The notes under the pieces: generated by a model | Database searches by the model: none | Told to the model about the DNA's origin: nothing | The model's input: the letters and a program-made list of their open reading frames with translations, nothing else | In this document: positions 16,190 through 23,141 of the stretch, piece after piece | Numbering within the stretch: the first letter of the stretch is position 1 | How the letters are laid out: each line of letters begins with the position of its first letter | Translations under genes and position numbers: made by a program | DNA from: Novosphingobium sp. SG919 | Lineage (GTDB): Bacteria > Pseudomonadota > Alphaproteobacteria > Sphingomonadales > Sphingomonadaceae | NCBI RefSeq assembly: GCF_012932495.1 | Contig: NZ_JABCNG010000002.1 | Coordinates: forward strand, 1 to 64,000 | Direction: 5' to 3' | DNA: 64,000 nt

Positions 16190-16212
16190 GGCCTGGCCGG
16201 CGACCCCAGGCC
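16190..16212. terminator. Hairpin between convergent GH35 and hydrolase genes
   Basis: Seven-base arms GGCCTGG (16190-16196) and CCAGGCC (16206-16212) with a nine-base loop, 11 bases past the GH35 stop and before the convergent gene end at 16238. No T-run follows. A role as a shared transcription end is inferred from position. Confidence 0.45.
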
Positions 16213-16237
16213 GGCCCGGCTCCCCTGCCCTTGCGCT

Positions 16238-17083
16238 TCAGGGCGCGGGCACCACGACCTGGCGCTGCGTGCCCAGCTTTTCGATGCCCAGTTCGATCAC
16301 GTCCCCCGGCTGAAGGAACTTGGGCGGGGTCAAGCCCAGGCCAACCCCGGCAGGCGTGCCGGTGGTGATCACGTCGCCAGGCTGGAAGCTCATGAACTGT
16401 GACATGTAGCTGAGCACGAAGGCCGGCTGGTAGACCATCGTGCGGGTGGAACCATCCTGATAGCGGGTGCCGTTGACATCGAGCCACATTGCCAGCTGGC
16501 CAGGGTCACCCACTTCGTCGGCCGTGACGAGCCAGGGGCCGATCGGGCCAAAGCTGTCGCAACCCTTGCCTTTCATCCACTGGCCCTGGCGCTCAAGCTG
16601 GAAGGCCCGTTCCGACACGTCGTTGCAAACGAAGTATCCGGCAATCGCCGCGCGGGCGGTGTCCTCGTCGGCATAGCTGACGGGACTGCCCACGACGAAG
16701 GCGAGTTCCACTTCCCAATCCAGCTTGGTGCTGCCGCGCGGCTGGATTACCGGATCGTTCGGCCCGCAGATGGCGCTGGTGGCCTTCATGAACGCGACGG
16801 GTTCGGATGGCACGGTGGCGCCGGTTTCGGCGGCGTGGTCGGAATAGTTGAGGCCGATGCACACGAACTTGCCGACCTTGGCCACGCAGGCGCCCAACCG
16901 CCCTGGCTCAGCCACCAGCGGCAGGCTGGCCGGATCGAGCGCGCGCAACCGATCCAGCGTGGCGGGATCGAGCGCGCTGCCGTCGATATCGGCAACATGG
17001 CCGCTCAAGTCGCGCACCGCACCTTCGGCATCGAGCAGACCCGGCCGTTCCGCCCCAGGGTTTCCATAGCGCAGCAATTTCAT
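16238..17083 (-). CDS. FAH-family 2,4-diketo-3-deoxy-L-rhamnonate/fuconate hydrolase
   Basis: A 281-residue fumarylacetoacetate-hydrolase family protein with the standard N-terminal cap (MKLLRYG) and catalytic domain. The divalent-metal ligands Glu124 and Glu126 (DWEVELAFV) and Asp155 (VCNDVSERAFQ) are present, along with GDVITTGTPAGVG near the C-terminus. AGGA precedes the ATG at 17083. With the adjacent dehydrogenase it matches the last two steps of the non-phosphorylative 6-deoxysugar route: the diketo acid is split to pyruvate and L-lactate. Rhamnosidase genes nearby favour L-rhamnose and fucosidase genes L-fucose; the sequence cannot decide. Other FAH-fold activities are possible. Confidence 0.83.
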   Translation of the reverse strand: MKLLRYGNPGAERPGLLDAEGAVRDLSGHVADIDGSALDPATLDRLRALDPASLPLVAEPGRLGACVAKVGKFVCIGLNYSDHAAETGATVPSEPVAFMKATSAICGPNDPVIQPRGSTKLDWEVELAFVVGSPVSYADEDTARAAIAGYFVCNDVSERAFQLERQGQWMKGKGCDSFGPIGPWLVTADEVGDPGQLAMWLDVNGTRYQDGSTRTMVYQPAFVLSYMSQFMSFQPGDVITTGTPAGVGLGLTPPKFLQPGDVIELGIEKLGTQRQVVVPAP

Positions 17084-17142
17084 GATCGGTCCTTTCGGGA
17101 AACGGGGGGGGCCCGCAAGGCGGGCGGATCGCGCCGATGGCA

Positions 17143-17886
17143 TCAGCTGTTCGACCAGCCACCATCGATGACGTGGCACTGCCCCGTGGTAAAGCCAGAC
17201 GCATCGCTGGCAAGATAAAGTGCAAGCGCAGCAATCTCTTCCGGCCGGCCGATGCGCCCCATTGGCTGGCGCGCGGTAAAGGCTCGCATCGCCGCATCGA
17301 AATCACCGCTGGCGGCCAGGCGCTGTTCGAGCGAGGGCGAATGGACCGTGCCAGGACAGATCGCGTTGCACCGCACACCCTGCTGCACGAAATCCGCCGC
17401 GATCGCCTTGGTCAGGCCGATCACGGCAGCTTTCGATGCGCCATAGGCAAAGCGATTGGGCACGCCGATCACCGAACTGGCCACTGAAGCCATGTTGATG
17501 ATCGATCCGCCCCCGCGTGCGATCATGCCGGGCAAAAACGCCCGGATCAGCCGGAACATGGCGGTCACGTTCAATTCGAAGGCAAAGGCCCAATCCTCGT
17601 CGCTGCAATCGAGCACGGTACCGCCGTGCACCACGCCGGCGCAGTTGAAGACAATGTCGAAACCCTCTTCGGCGGCGGCGAGCGCCGCGATGGCAGCACG
17701 ATCGGTCACATCGAGCACCTGGGTGCGGCACCCTGCTGCCAGCTCCGCCAGCGCCTGCGCATTGCGATCGAGCGCCAGGACTTGCGCGCCTGCATCGCGG
17801 AACGCTTCGGCGCTGGCGCGGCCGATGCCCTGCCCTGCGCCGGTGACGATGGCGCGCTTGCCGGAAAGGGTGAACGGTGTCGTCAT
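17143..17886 (-). CDS. SDR 2-keto-3-deoxy-L-rhamnonate/L-fuconate 4-dehydrogenase
   Basis: A 247-residue short-chain dehydrogenase with TGAGQGIG (15-22), NCAG, Ser134 in NMASVASS and the catalytic Tyr148/Lys152 (YGASK). The block SVIGVPNRFAYGASKAAV and CNAICPGTVHSPSL are typical, from memory, of 2-keto-3-deoxy-L-fuconate dehydrogenases and the related L-rhamnonate-pathway LRA5 enzymes. It would oxidise the C4 hydroxyl of the 2-keto-3-deoxy acid with NAD+, giving the substrate for the FAH-fold hydrolase encoded next. GGAG lies eight bases before the ATG. It shares an operon with a CoA-transferase and a GH35 enzyme. Dehydratase and first sugar dehydrogenase genes for this route are not in the window. 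Confidence 0.86.
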   Translation of the reverse strand: MTTPFTLSGKRAIVTGAGQGIGRASAEAFRDAGAQVLALDRNAQALAELAAGCRTQVLDVTDRAAIAALAAAEEGFDIVFNCAGVVHGGTVLDCSDEDWAFAFELNVTAMFRLIRAFLPGMIARGGGSIINMASVASSVIGVPNRFAYGASKAAVIGLTKAIAADFVQQGVRCNAICPGTVHSPSLEQRLAASGDFDAAMRAFTARQPMGRIGRPEEIAALALYLASDASGFTTGQCHVIDGGWSNS

Positions 17887-17917
17887 GCGATGCTCCTGCT
17901 GGGATGGCGGTCGGCGG

Positions 17918-19564
17918 TCATGGGGCCAGCGCGCCCAGCACCACGCGCAACATCACCGGATGTTCGGGAAGATTGAGGCCATAATCGGTCTGGTCGCCAT
18001 TCCAGGGACGCTGGCCCACCCAGTTGCCGCCGCTATCGAGCCGGCCCTCTTCGACCGAAAGGTATTGCCATGACGCGGCGTCTTGTGGCGCGCGGCGGGA
18101 AAAGCGCAGGCGTACATCGCTGCCCACCACGAGGAAGCTGTTGGCATCGAGCGGGAAAATCGCCGCGCCGCCCGTCGCGCGCCCTTGCGTGGGCGCTGGA
18201 TCGGGATGGGCAAACGTCCAGCTTTCATCGCCGATCATCCAGCGATCGAATTGCACGGCCACTTGCCAATCGCCAAACGCGTGGGCCTGGTCCGCGCCGT
18301 CGTCATCCTTGGCGGCACCCCACCCGGCATGGCGCGCGGCAAAGGCGGCCCAGCCCCGTGCCATCGGCGCCATGAAGCGGAATTTGGCGGCAAAGGCACC
18401 GATCGTCGCGGCATCGAGCCGCTTGGCACCCAGCGGATAGTTGACATAGCCGGTGGCATCCATTCCGAACGGCGCGAACCCGATCGCGCCATGGGCCAGG
18501 GCCGGCCAGAAAAAGCGCGCATAGGCCGCATCGTTGCCGATTTCGGGGATCATCAGCGCGTTATCGGGCCGGGCATAGGTGGCAAGGTAAGCGCGCACTT
18601 GTGACCAATCGCGCGTGTAGATATCGGGCGCGACGAAATCGAGATGCGGCGCGGCCACTTTCCAGATCGGGATCATGTTCCAATCGGGTGACCCGCTCGA
18701 AATCCATTGCGGATCGACCGTCTTTGCGACGGGATCGCTGAGCGCGGCATTGCAATACATCGGCAGCGGCTTGATCGCCTTGCCCGCCGCCGCAATCGCA
18801 TCGATATAGCGCGCGGTGTACCGGCTCATGAACGCCTGGTCCGCCAGTGGGCCGAACGCCTGCTGCCAGTTCCCCGATGACAGATGCATCGCCAGCCGCA
18901 AGGCAGCGGGCACCGGCTGGGCAAACAGTGTGTCGGCCGCCGGGCTGCGATCCCGCGCAATGCCAAAGGCGCCGGGCTCGTTTTCCACTTGCACCATGAT
19001 CACCCTATGATCGCGATCATGCTGCGCCAGATGACGCATCACGGCCACGAACGCGGTGCGGTCGGCCGTCAGCGTGGTCTCGGCAAAGGGCGACAGCGCG
19101 GCGAGCGGGCGGCCCTGGGCATCGCGCTTGCGCGGAAAACGCGCCAGGTCGGTCTTGACCCATAGCGGCGTATAGCCCGGCCCACCGTTCTTCCACGTGC
19201 CGAACCACAAGAGCACCAACCGCACGTTGCGGGCGCGGGCCTGCGCGATCAGGCTATCGACGAAGGCGAAATCGAATTGCCCCTCGCGCGGTTCGATCTG
19301 CGCCCAGGCCACCGGCATTTCCAGCGTGTTGGCACCCAGTTCGGCCATGGTCTGCCAAACCTGTGGCAAGACGCTGGCGTGATTCGAAGAATTGTTGGCC
19401 TGCGCGCCCAGCATCAGGAACGGCGCACCATCCACCAGCAGCACCGGGCGCCCATCGGACGTGGCAACGCGCGGCAGCGGCGGCGGCGCCGGGCGCGCCA
19501 AGGCTGGCGCCGCAACTGCCGCCAACAGGATGGCCATCGCCGCGCGGCACGTTCCCCGGCCCAT
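17918..19564 (-). CDS. Secreted GH35 beta-galactosidase, second copy
   Basis: A 548-residue GH35 enzyme paralogous to the one at 14461-16179, sharing VDGAPFLMLGAQANNSSN and EPREGQFDF. It has an N-terminal hydrophobic export signal (to about ALARP, residue 24), acid/base Glu196 (VQVENE) and nucleophile Glu341 (MIPEIGN). The C-terminal beta domain is shorter and more divergent than in the first copy. Its ATG comes three bases after the CoA-transferase stop, so it is co-transcribed with 6-deoxysugar catabolic genes rather than xyl genes. This suggests a galactoside linked to rhamnose, such as rhamnogalacturonan side chains, but that is inference. Confidence 0.92.
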   Translation of the reverse strand: MGRGTCRAAMAILLAAVAAPALARPAPPPLPRVATSDGRPVLLVDGAPFLMLGAQANNSSNHASVLPQVWQTMAELGANTLEMPVAWAQIEPREGQFDFAFVDSLIAQARARNVRLVLLWFGTWKNGGPGYTPLWVKTDLARFPRKRDAQGRPLAALSPFAETTLTADRTAFVAVMRHLAQHDRDHRVIMVQVENEPGAFGIARDRSPAADTLFAQPVPAALRLAMHLSSGNWQQAFGPLADQAFMSRYTARYIDAIAAAGKAIKPLPMYCNAALSDPVAKTVDPQWISSGSPDWNMIPIWKVAAPHLDFVAPDIYTRDWSQVRAYLATYARPDNALMIPEIGNDAAYARFFWPALAHGAIGFAPFGMDATGYVNYPLGAKRLDAATIGAFAAKFRFMAPMARGWAAFAARHAGWGAAKDDDGADQAHAFGDWQVAVQFDRWMIGDESWTFAHPDPAPTQGRATGGAAIFPLDANSFLVVGSDVRLRFSRRAPQDAASWQYLSVEEGRLDSGGNWVGQRPWNGDQTDYGLNLPEHPVMLRVVLGALAP

Positions 19565-19567
19565 GCG

Positions 19568-20767
19568 TCAGGCCAGCGCGAGGCCGAATTCGGCGGCAAT
19601 GGCGGCGCTGTGCTCGCCTACGCGGGGCGCGCCGCGCGCCGAACCCGGCCTTTGGCCATCGATCCGCATCGGGCTCGCCGTGGTCAGGATGCTGCGCCCG
19701 CGTCCGTTGATCGCCTGGAGCATGTCGAGCGCGCGAAAGCTTTCGGCGTCCAGCAATTGCTGCCAATCGAGCACGGCGGCCGTCCAGATGCCGGCCGGCT
19801 CCAGGATGGACAGCCATTCCTGCGTGGTCCGGCTGGCCAGCCGCGCGGCGATCCGGTCGAGCAGGGCGTCGCGTCCATCGAAGCCATTGCCGGCATCCCC
19901 CAGGCCTGGCAGGTCGAGCAATTCGCCAATCCGTGCGAGCGGGGTCATAGCCAAGGCAAGATGCCCGTCGGCCGTGCGATAGACACCATAGGGTGCGGCA
20001 AGGTAGGCATTGGCGCCGTGCGCAGCCGCCCGCGTGGGCAAGCGGCGCCCGTCGTTGAGATAAGTGGTCAAAAGCTCGAACTGGAAATCGACCAGCACTT
20101 CGAGCAGGCTGGTTTCGATCCGCCCGCCCAGCCCCGTGCGCGCGCGCCGTACCAGGAGCGCGAGAATACCCTTCGCCAGGACATGGCCAGCCAGCATGTC
20201 TGCCACCGAAAGCCCGATCGGCATCGGGCCGTGATCGGCGCTGCCGGTCAGCCACATCACGCCCGAGCGCGCCTGGGCCAGCAAGTCCTGGCCCGGCAGC
20301 GCCGCCCAGGGGCCGGCGCTGCCGAAGCCTGAAACGCTGGCATAGATCAGGCTGGGGTTGATCGCCTTGACGTCGTCATAGCCCAGGCCCAGCCGTTCGA
20401 TCACGCCGGGCCGGAAATTCTGGATGATCACGTCGGCCTGCGCCACCAGGCGGCGCAACTCGGCCAGTTGCCGCGAGTCCTTGAGGTCGACCGCAAGGCT
20501 TTCCTTGTTGCGGTTGATGGCGTGGAACAGCGTGGAATCGCCGGCAATGTCGGTGTCGCTCAGATAGAGATCGCGGCACAAGTCGCCGCTTTGCGGCCGC
20601 TCTACCTTGATCACCCGCGCGCCCAGGTCCGCCAGTTGCAGGGCCGCCGATGGCCCGGCCAGGAACTGGGCCATGTCCAGCACCAGCAGATCGCTCAGCG
20701 GCCCCTGGTTGCCCGCAGACGGCGCGGTGTCCGTTGCCGTTTCCGCGTGGTTGAGCCGCTGTTCCAA
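19568..20767 (-). CDS. CaiB/BaiF family III CoA-transferase
   Basis: A family III CoA-transferase, 399 residues from the preferred start. It carries LVLDMAQFLAGP near the N-terminus, GARVIKVERPQSGD, NRNKESLAVDLKD, NFRPGVIERLGLGYDD and SGFGSAGPW, the usual family landmarks; the catalytic aspartate is probably in GQDLLAQA. I chose a TTG start at 20767 because GGAGG lies six bases upstream; a GTG at 20785 is in frame but lacks a good Shine-Dalgarno sequence. It moves CoA between carboxylic acids in the cytoplasm. It heads an operon with GH35, keto-deoxysugar-acid dehydrogenase and hydrolase genes, where no CoA step is expected. Its substrate is therefore unknown and interesting. Confidence 0.88.
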   Translation of the reverse strand: MEQRLNHAETATDTAPSAGNQGPLSDLLVLDMAQFLAGPSAALQLADLGARVIKVERPQSGDLCRDLYLSDTDIAGDSTLFHAINRNKESLAVDLKDSRQLAELRRLVAQADVIIQNFRPGVIERLGLGYDDVKAINPSLIYASVSGFGSAGPWAALPGQDLLAQARSGVMWLTGSADHGPMPIGLSVADMLAGHVLAKGILALLVRRARTGLGGRIETSLLEVLVDFQFELLTTYLNDGRRLPTRAAAHGANAYLAAPYGVYRTADGHLALAMTPLARIGELLDLPGLGDAGNGFDGRDALLDRIAARLASRTTQEWLSILEPAGIWTAAVLDWQQLLDAESFRALDMLQAINGRGRSILTTASPMRIDGQRPGSARGAPRVGEHSAAIAAEFGLALA

Positions 20768-20788
20768 TCCCGTCCTCCAGTTCACTCA

Positions 20789-20806
20789 TTGTTTACAGGC
20801 AAACAT
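20789..20806. promoter_or_regulatory. Inverted repeat, candidate IclR operator
   Basis: TTGTTTACAGGCAAACAT, with TTGTT and AACAT arms separated by eight bases and TGTTT/AAACA as the strict inverted pair. It lies just upstream of the CoA-transferase operon in the gap divergent from the IclR gene. The same TTGTT-N8-AACAW layout occurs at 33820 before the GH29 gene. Confidence 0.5.
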
Positions 20807-20986
20807 ACAGTCTCTATATAAACATTCAATGCAATTTCTGATCTCCCCTCACGCTGCTTGCGCCGCCCTGCCGGATCGCACCGCCAGCCCGCGCATCGGC
20901 ACGTGCGCCGGCAGGCGATGATGGCACTTCGCTCGACCATGGGTTACGGAACCATCGAGATCGCCGGACCAGCCGCGGAGGGAGAG

Positions 20987-21886
20987 ATGATGGTTGCCAA
21001 TCCAGAGTCGGAAAGCTTGTCGGACAGCACCTTGTCGACCGACGAACGCCGGCGGAAATATGCCGTGCCTGCCCTTGAAAAGGGCCTGGATATCGTGGAG
21101 TATCTGGCCGACCAGGCGGTGCCGATGACCCAGTCGCAACTGGCGCGCGCGCTCAACCGCCAGCCCGGCGAACTGTTCCGCATGCTCGCCTGCCTGGAAG
21201 GGCGCGGCTATGTCCGTCGCGATCCCACCAATGGCGGCTATGCCCTCACGCTCAAGCTGTTCCAGCTGGCACGCATCCACTCACCCTACGAAACGCTGAT
21301 TGCCGCGGCACGGCCGCTGATGCGCGCGCTGTCGGATGAAGTGCGCGAGAGCTGCCATCTGACCGTGTTGCAGGGCAGCCAGGTGCTGGTGCTGACCCAG
21401 GAGGAAAGCCCCAACCCGTTTCGCCTGTCGGTGGAAGTCGGCTCTACCCATTCCCCCTTGCGCACCAATTCCGGGCGCCTGCTGCTGGCCGGGCTGGCGC
21501 CGTCCGCACTCGACGCCTGGCTTGCCCATTCGCGCGAATGGCAGGCCACCGCGCCGGCCGCGCGGCAAGAGCTTTTGGCCCGCATCGAGGATGTGCGCCA
21601 GCGCGGCCATGCCCGGTCGCTGGGCGAACGCTTTCTGGGCGGGGCAGACATCGGCGTGCTGGTCGGCACACCGGGAGCTCCGCTCAACGCGGCCCTGACC
21701 ATCGCCACGCTGATCGACGCCAATGGCGACGCGCGCCTCGACCCGCTGCTCGAACCGCTGGAGCGCACCGCCACGGCGATCGGCATGGCCGCCGGGCTGA
21801 CGCTCGACGGCCTGCCGCGTGCCGGCAGTGCTGAACCGGCACCGCCAGCGACCAAGCCGTCCAAGACCCGCAAGACGTCAAAATAG
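20987..21886 (+). CDS. IclR-family transcriptional regulator
   Basis: A 299-residue IclR-type regulator. An N-terminal winged helix begins at KYAVPALEKGLDIVEYLA and includes the recognition segment TQSQLARALNRQPGELFRML and the wing GYVRRDPTNGGYALT. The C-terminal effector domain carries LRTNSGRLLLAGL. A Lys/Pro-rich tail ends the protein. The ATG at 20987 follows GGAGGGAGAG; an adjacent ATG at 20990 is equally possible. It is divergent from the CoA-transferase/GH35/6-deoxysugar operon and co-directional with an SGNH esterase whose ATG follows within nine bases. It probably controls both directions in response to a sugar-acid intermediate. Confidence 0.92.
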   Translation: MMVANPESESLSDSTLSTDERRRKYAVPALEKGLDIVEYLADQAVPMTQSQLARALNRQPGELFRMLACLEGRGYVRRDPTNGGYALTLKLFQLARIHSPYETLIAAARPLMRALSDEVRESCHLTVLQGSQVLVLTQEESPNPFRLSVEVGSTHSPLRTNSGRLLLAGLAPSALDAWLAHSREWQATAPAARQELLARIEDVRQRGHARSLGERFLGGADIGVLVGTPGAPLNAALTIATLIDANGDARLDPLLEPLERTATAIGMAAGLTLDGLPRAGSAEPAPPATKPSKTRKTSK

Positions 21887-21894
21887 GAGAGACC

Positions 21895-23100
21895 ATGATC
21901 CCAAGGCCCATCGCCGCACTGGCCCTGCTGGGCGCGCCCCTGCTGCTGGCGGCCAGCCCGCCACCCCAGGCCGATTGGGCCGCCGGATGGTTCAGCGCGC
22001 CTTTCGCGCCGATTGCCGGCCAGCCGGGCGGCACGCCCGCGATCTTTGCCAACCAGACGGTGCGCCAGGTCTTGCGCGTCGATGCCGCGGGAAGCGCCAT
22101 CCGCCTCAAGCTGACCAACGAACTGGGGATTTCGCCCATCCGCATCGCCGGCATCCACGTTGCGCTGGTGGGGGCCGACGGGCACATCGCGGCGGGCAGC
22201 GATCACGCCGTCACCTTTGCCGGCGCGGCCGAAGCATGGATACCCACCGGGGCGCCGCTGGTCAGCGACACGGTGGATCTGCCGGTCGCGGCGCTGCAAC
22301 ACATCGCGATCTCGGTCTATTACAAGGACAGCGCGATGCCGGCGGCGCACCATGCCGACCTGATCGTGGCGCCAGGAGAGCAGATGGCCGTGGATGCCAT
22401 GGCCGGCGCCCGGCCGCTGCGCGGGCCGGCGGTGGTTTCGCAAGTGGAAGTGGCCCGCGCCGCGCATGGCCCGGTGATCGTGGCCTTTGGCGATTCGATC
22501 ACCGAAGGCGCGGCATCGACGCCGGGCAAGGACATGAGCTGGCCCCAGCAGTTCGCCGCGCGCCTGGCCGCCGATCCGCGCTATCGCGGGTGGAGCGTGG
22601 TCAACGCCGGGATGAGCGGCAATCGCCTGCTGCACGAAGGGTTCGGCCTGCCCGCGCTGGCGCGGCTCGATCGCGATGCCCTGGCGGTGAGCGGCGTTAC
22701 CCATATCGTGCTGCTGGAGGGGATCAACGATATCGGCTGGTGGAACAAGCCGGACAGCGACGCAACCGCCGAACGCGTGATCGCGGCCTATCGCCAAATC
22801 GTGATGCGCGCGCACGCACGCGGCATCAAGGTGATCGGCGGCACGATCCTGCCCTACAAGGGCGCGGTCTATTTCACCCCCGAAGGCGAAGCGATGCGCC
22901 AGGCGGTCAATGCCTTCATCCGCTCCGGCGGCCTGTTCGACGGCGTGATCGATTTCGAAAAGGCTGCGGCCGATCCAACCGATCCGGCACGAATCGATCC
23001 CCGCCTTGAGCCAGGCGATCACCTTCACCCCAACGACGCCGGCTATGCAGCGCTGGCCGGCACCATCAGCACATCGCTGTTCGAACCGGCGCGCCACTGA
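21895..23100 (+). CDS. Secreted SGNH/GDSL-type carbohydrate esterase
   Basis: A 401-residue SGNH hydrolase with a signal peptide ending near LLAAS (about residue 21), an N-terminal beta-rich domain (about 30-180) and a C-terminal hydrolase domain. Catalytic blocks are AFGDSITEG (Ser201), the glycine of NAGMSGNRL, the asparagine of LEGINDIG and DHLHPND carrying the Asp-x-x-His pair. This layout is common in deacetylases that strip acetyl groups from plant polysaccharides, for example rhamnogalacturonan. It follows the IclR gene by eight bases and uses the AGGAG that overlaps that gene's stop. Lipid or other ester substrates remain possible. Confidence 0.88.
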   Translation: MIPRPIAALALLGAPLLLAASPPPQADWAAGWFSAPFAPIAGQPGGTPAIFANQTVRQVLRVDAAGSAIRLKLTNELGISPIRIAGIHVALVGADGHIAAGSDHAVTFAGAAEAWIPTGAPLVSDTVDLPVAALQHIAISVYYKDSAMPAAHHADLIVAPGEQMAVDAMAGARPLRGPAVVSQVEVARAAHGPVIVAFGDSITEGAASTPGKDMSWPQQFAARLAADPRYRGWSVVNAGMSGNRLLHEGFGLPALARLDRDALAVSGVTHIVLLEGINDIGWWNKPDSDATAERVIAAYRQIVMRAHARGIKVIGGTILPYKGAVYFTPEGEAMRQAVNAFIRSGGLFDGVIDFEKAAADPTDPARIDPRLEPGDHLHPNDAGYAALAGTISTSLFEPARH

Positions 23101-23109
23101 TCGGCACGG

Positions 23110-23141
23110 CGGCCCGCGCGCTCAATCTGCCGCGCGGGCCG
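23110..23141. terminator. Perfect 11-bp inverted repeat between convergent genes
   Basis: CGGCCCGCGCG (23110-23120) and CGCGCGGGCCG (23131-23141) are perfect complements around a ten-base loop. It lies between the SGNH esterase stop and the GH78 stop, which falls in the loop. A very stable shared terminator stem is likely, though without a T-run. Confidence 0.6.

Noticed and set aside
20376..20789. An ATG at 20789 as a separate small gene overlapping the CoA-transferase start.
   Set aside because: It reads out of frame with the transferase, its product has no features, and it lacks a good Shine-Dalgarno sequence; the TTG at 20767 has GGAGG at ideal spacing.
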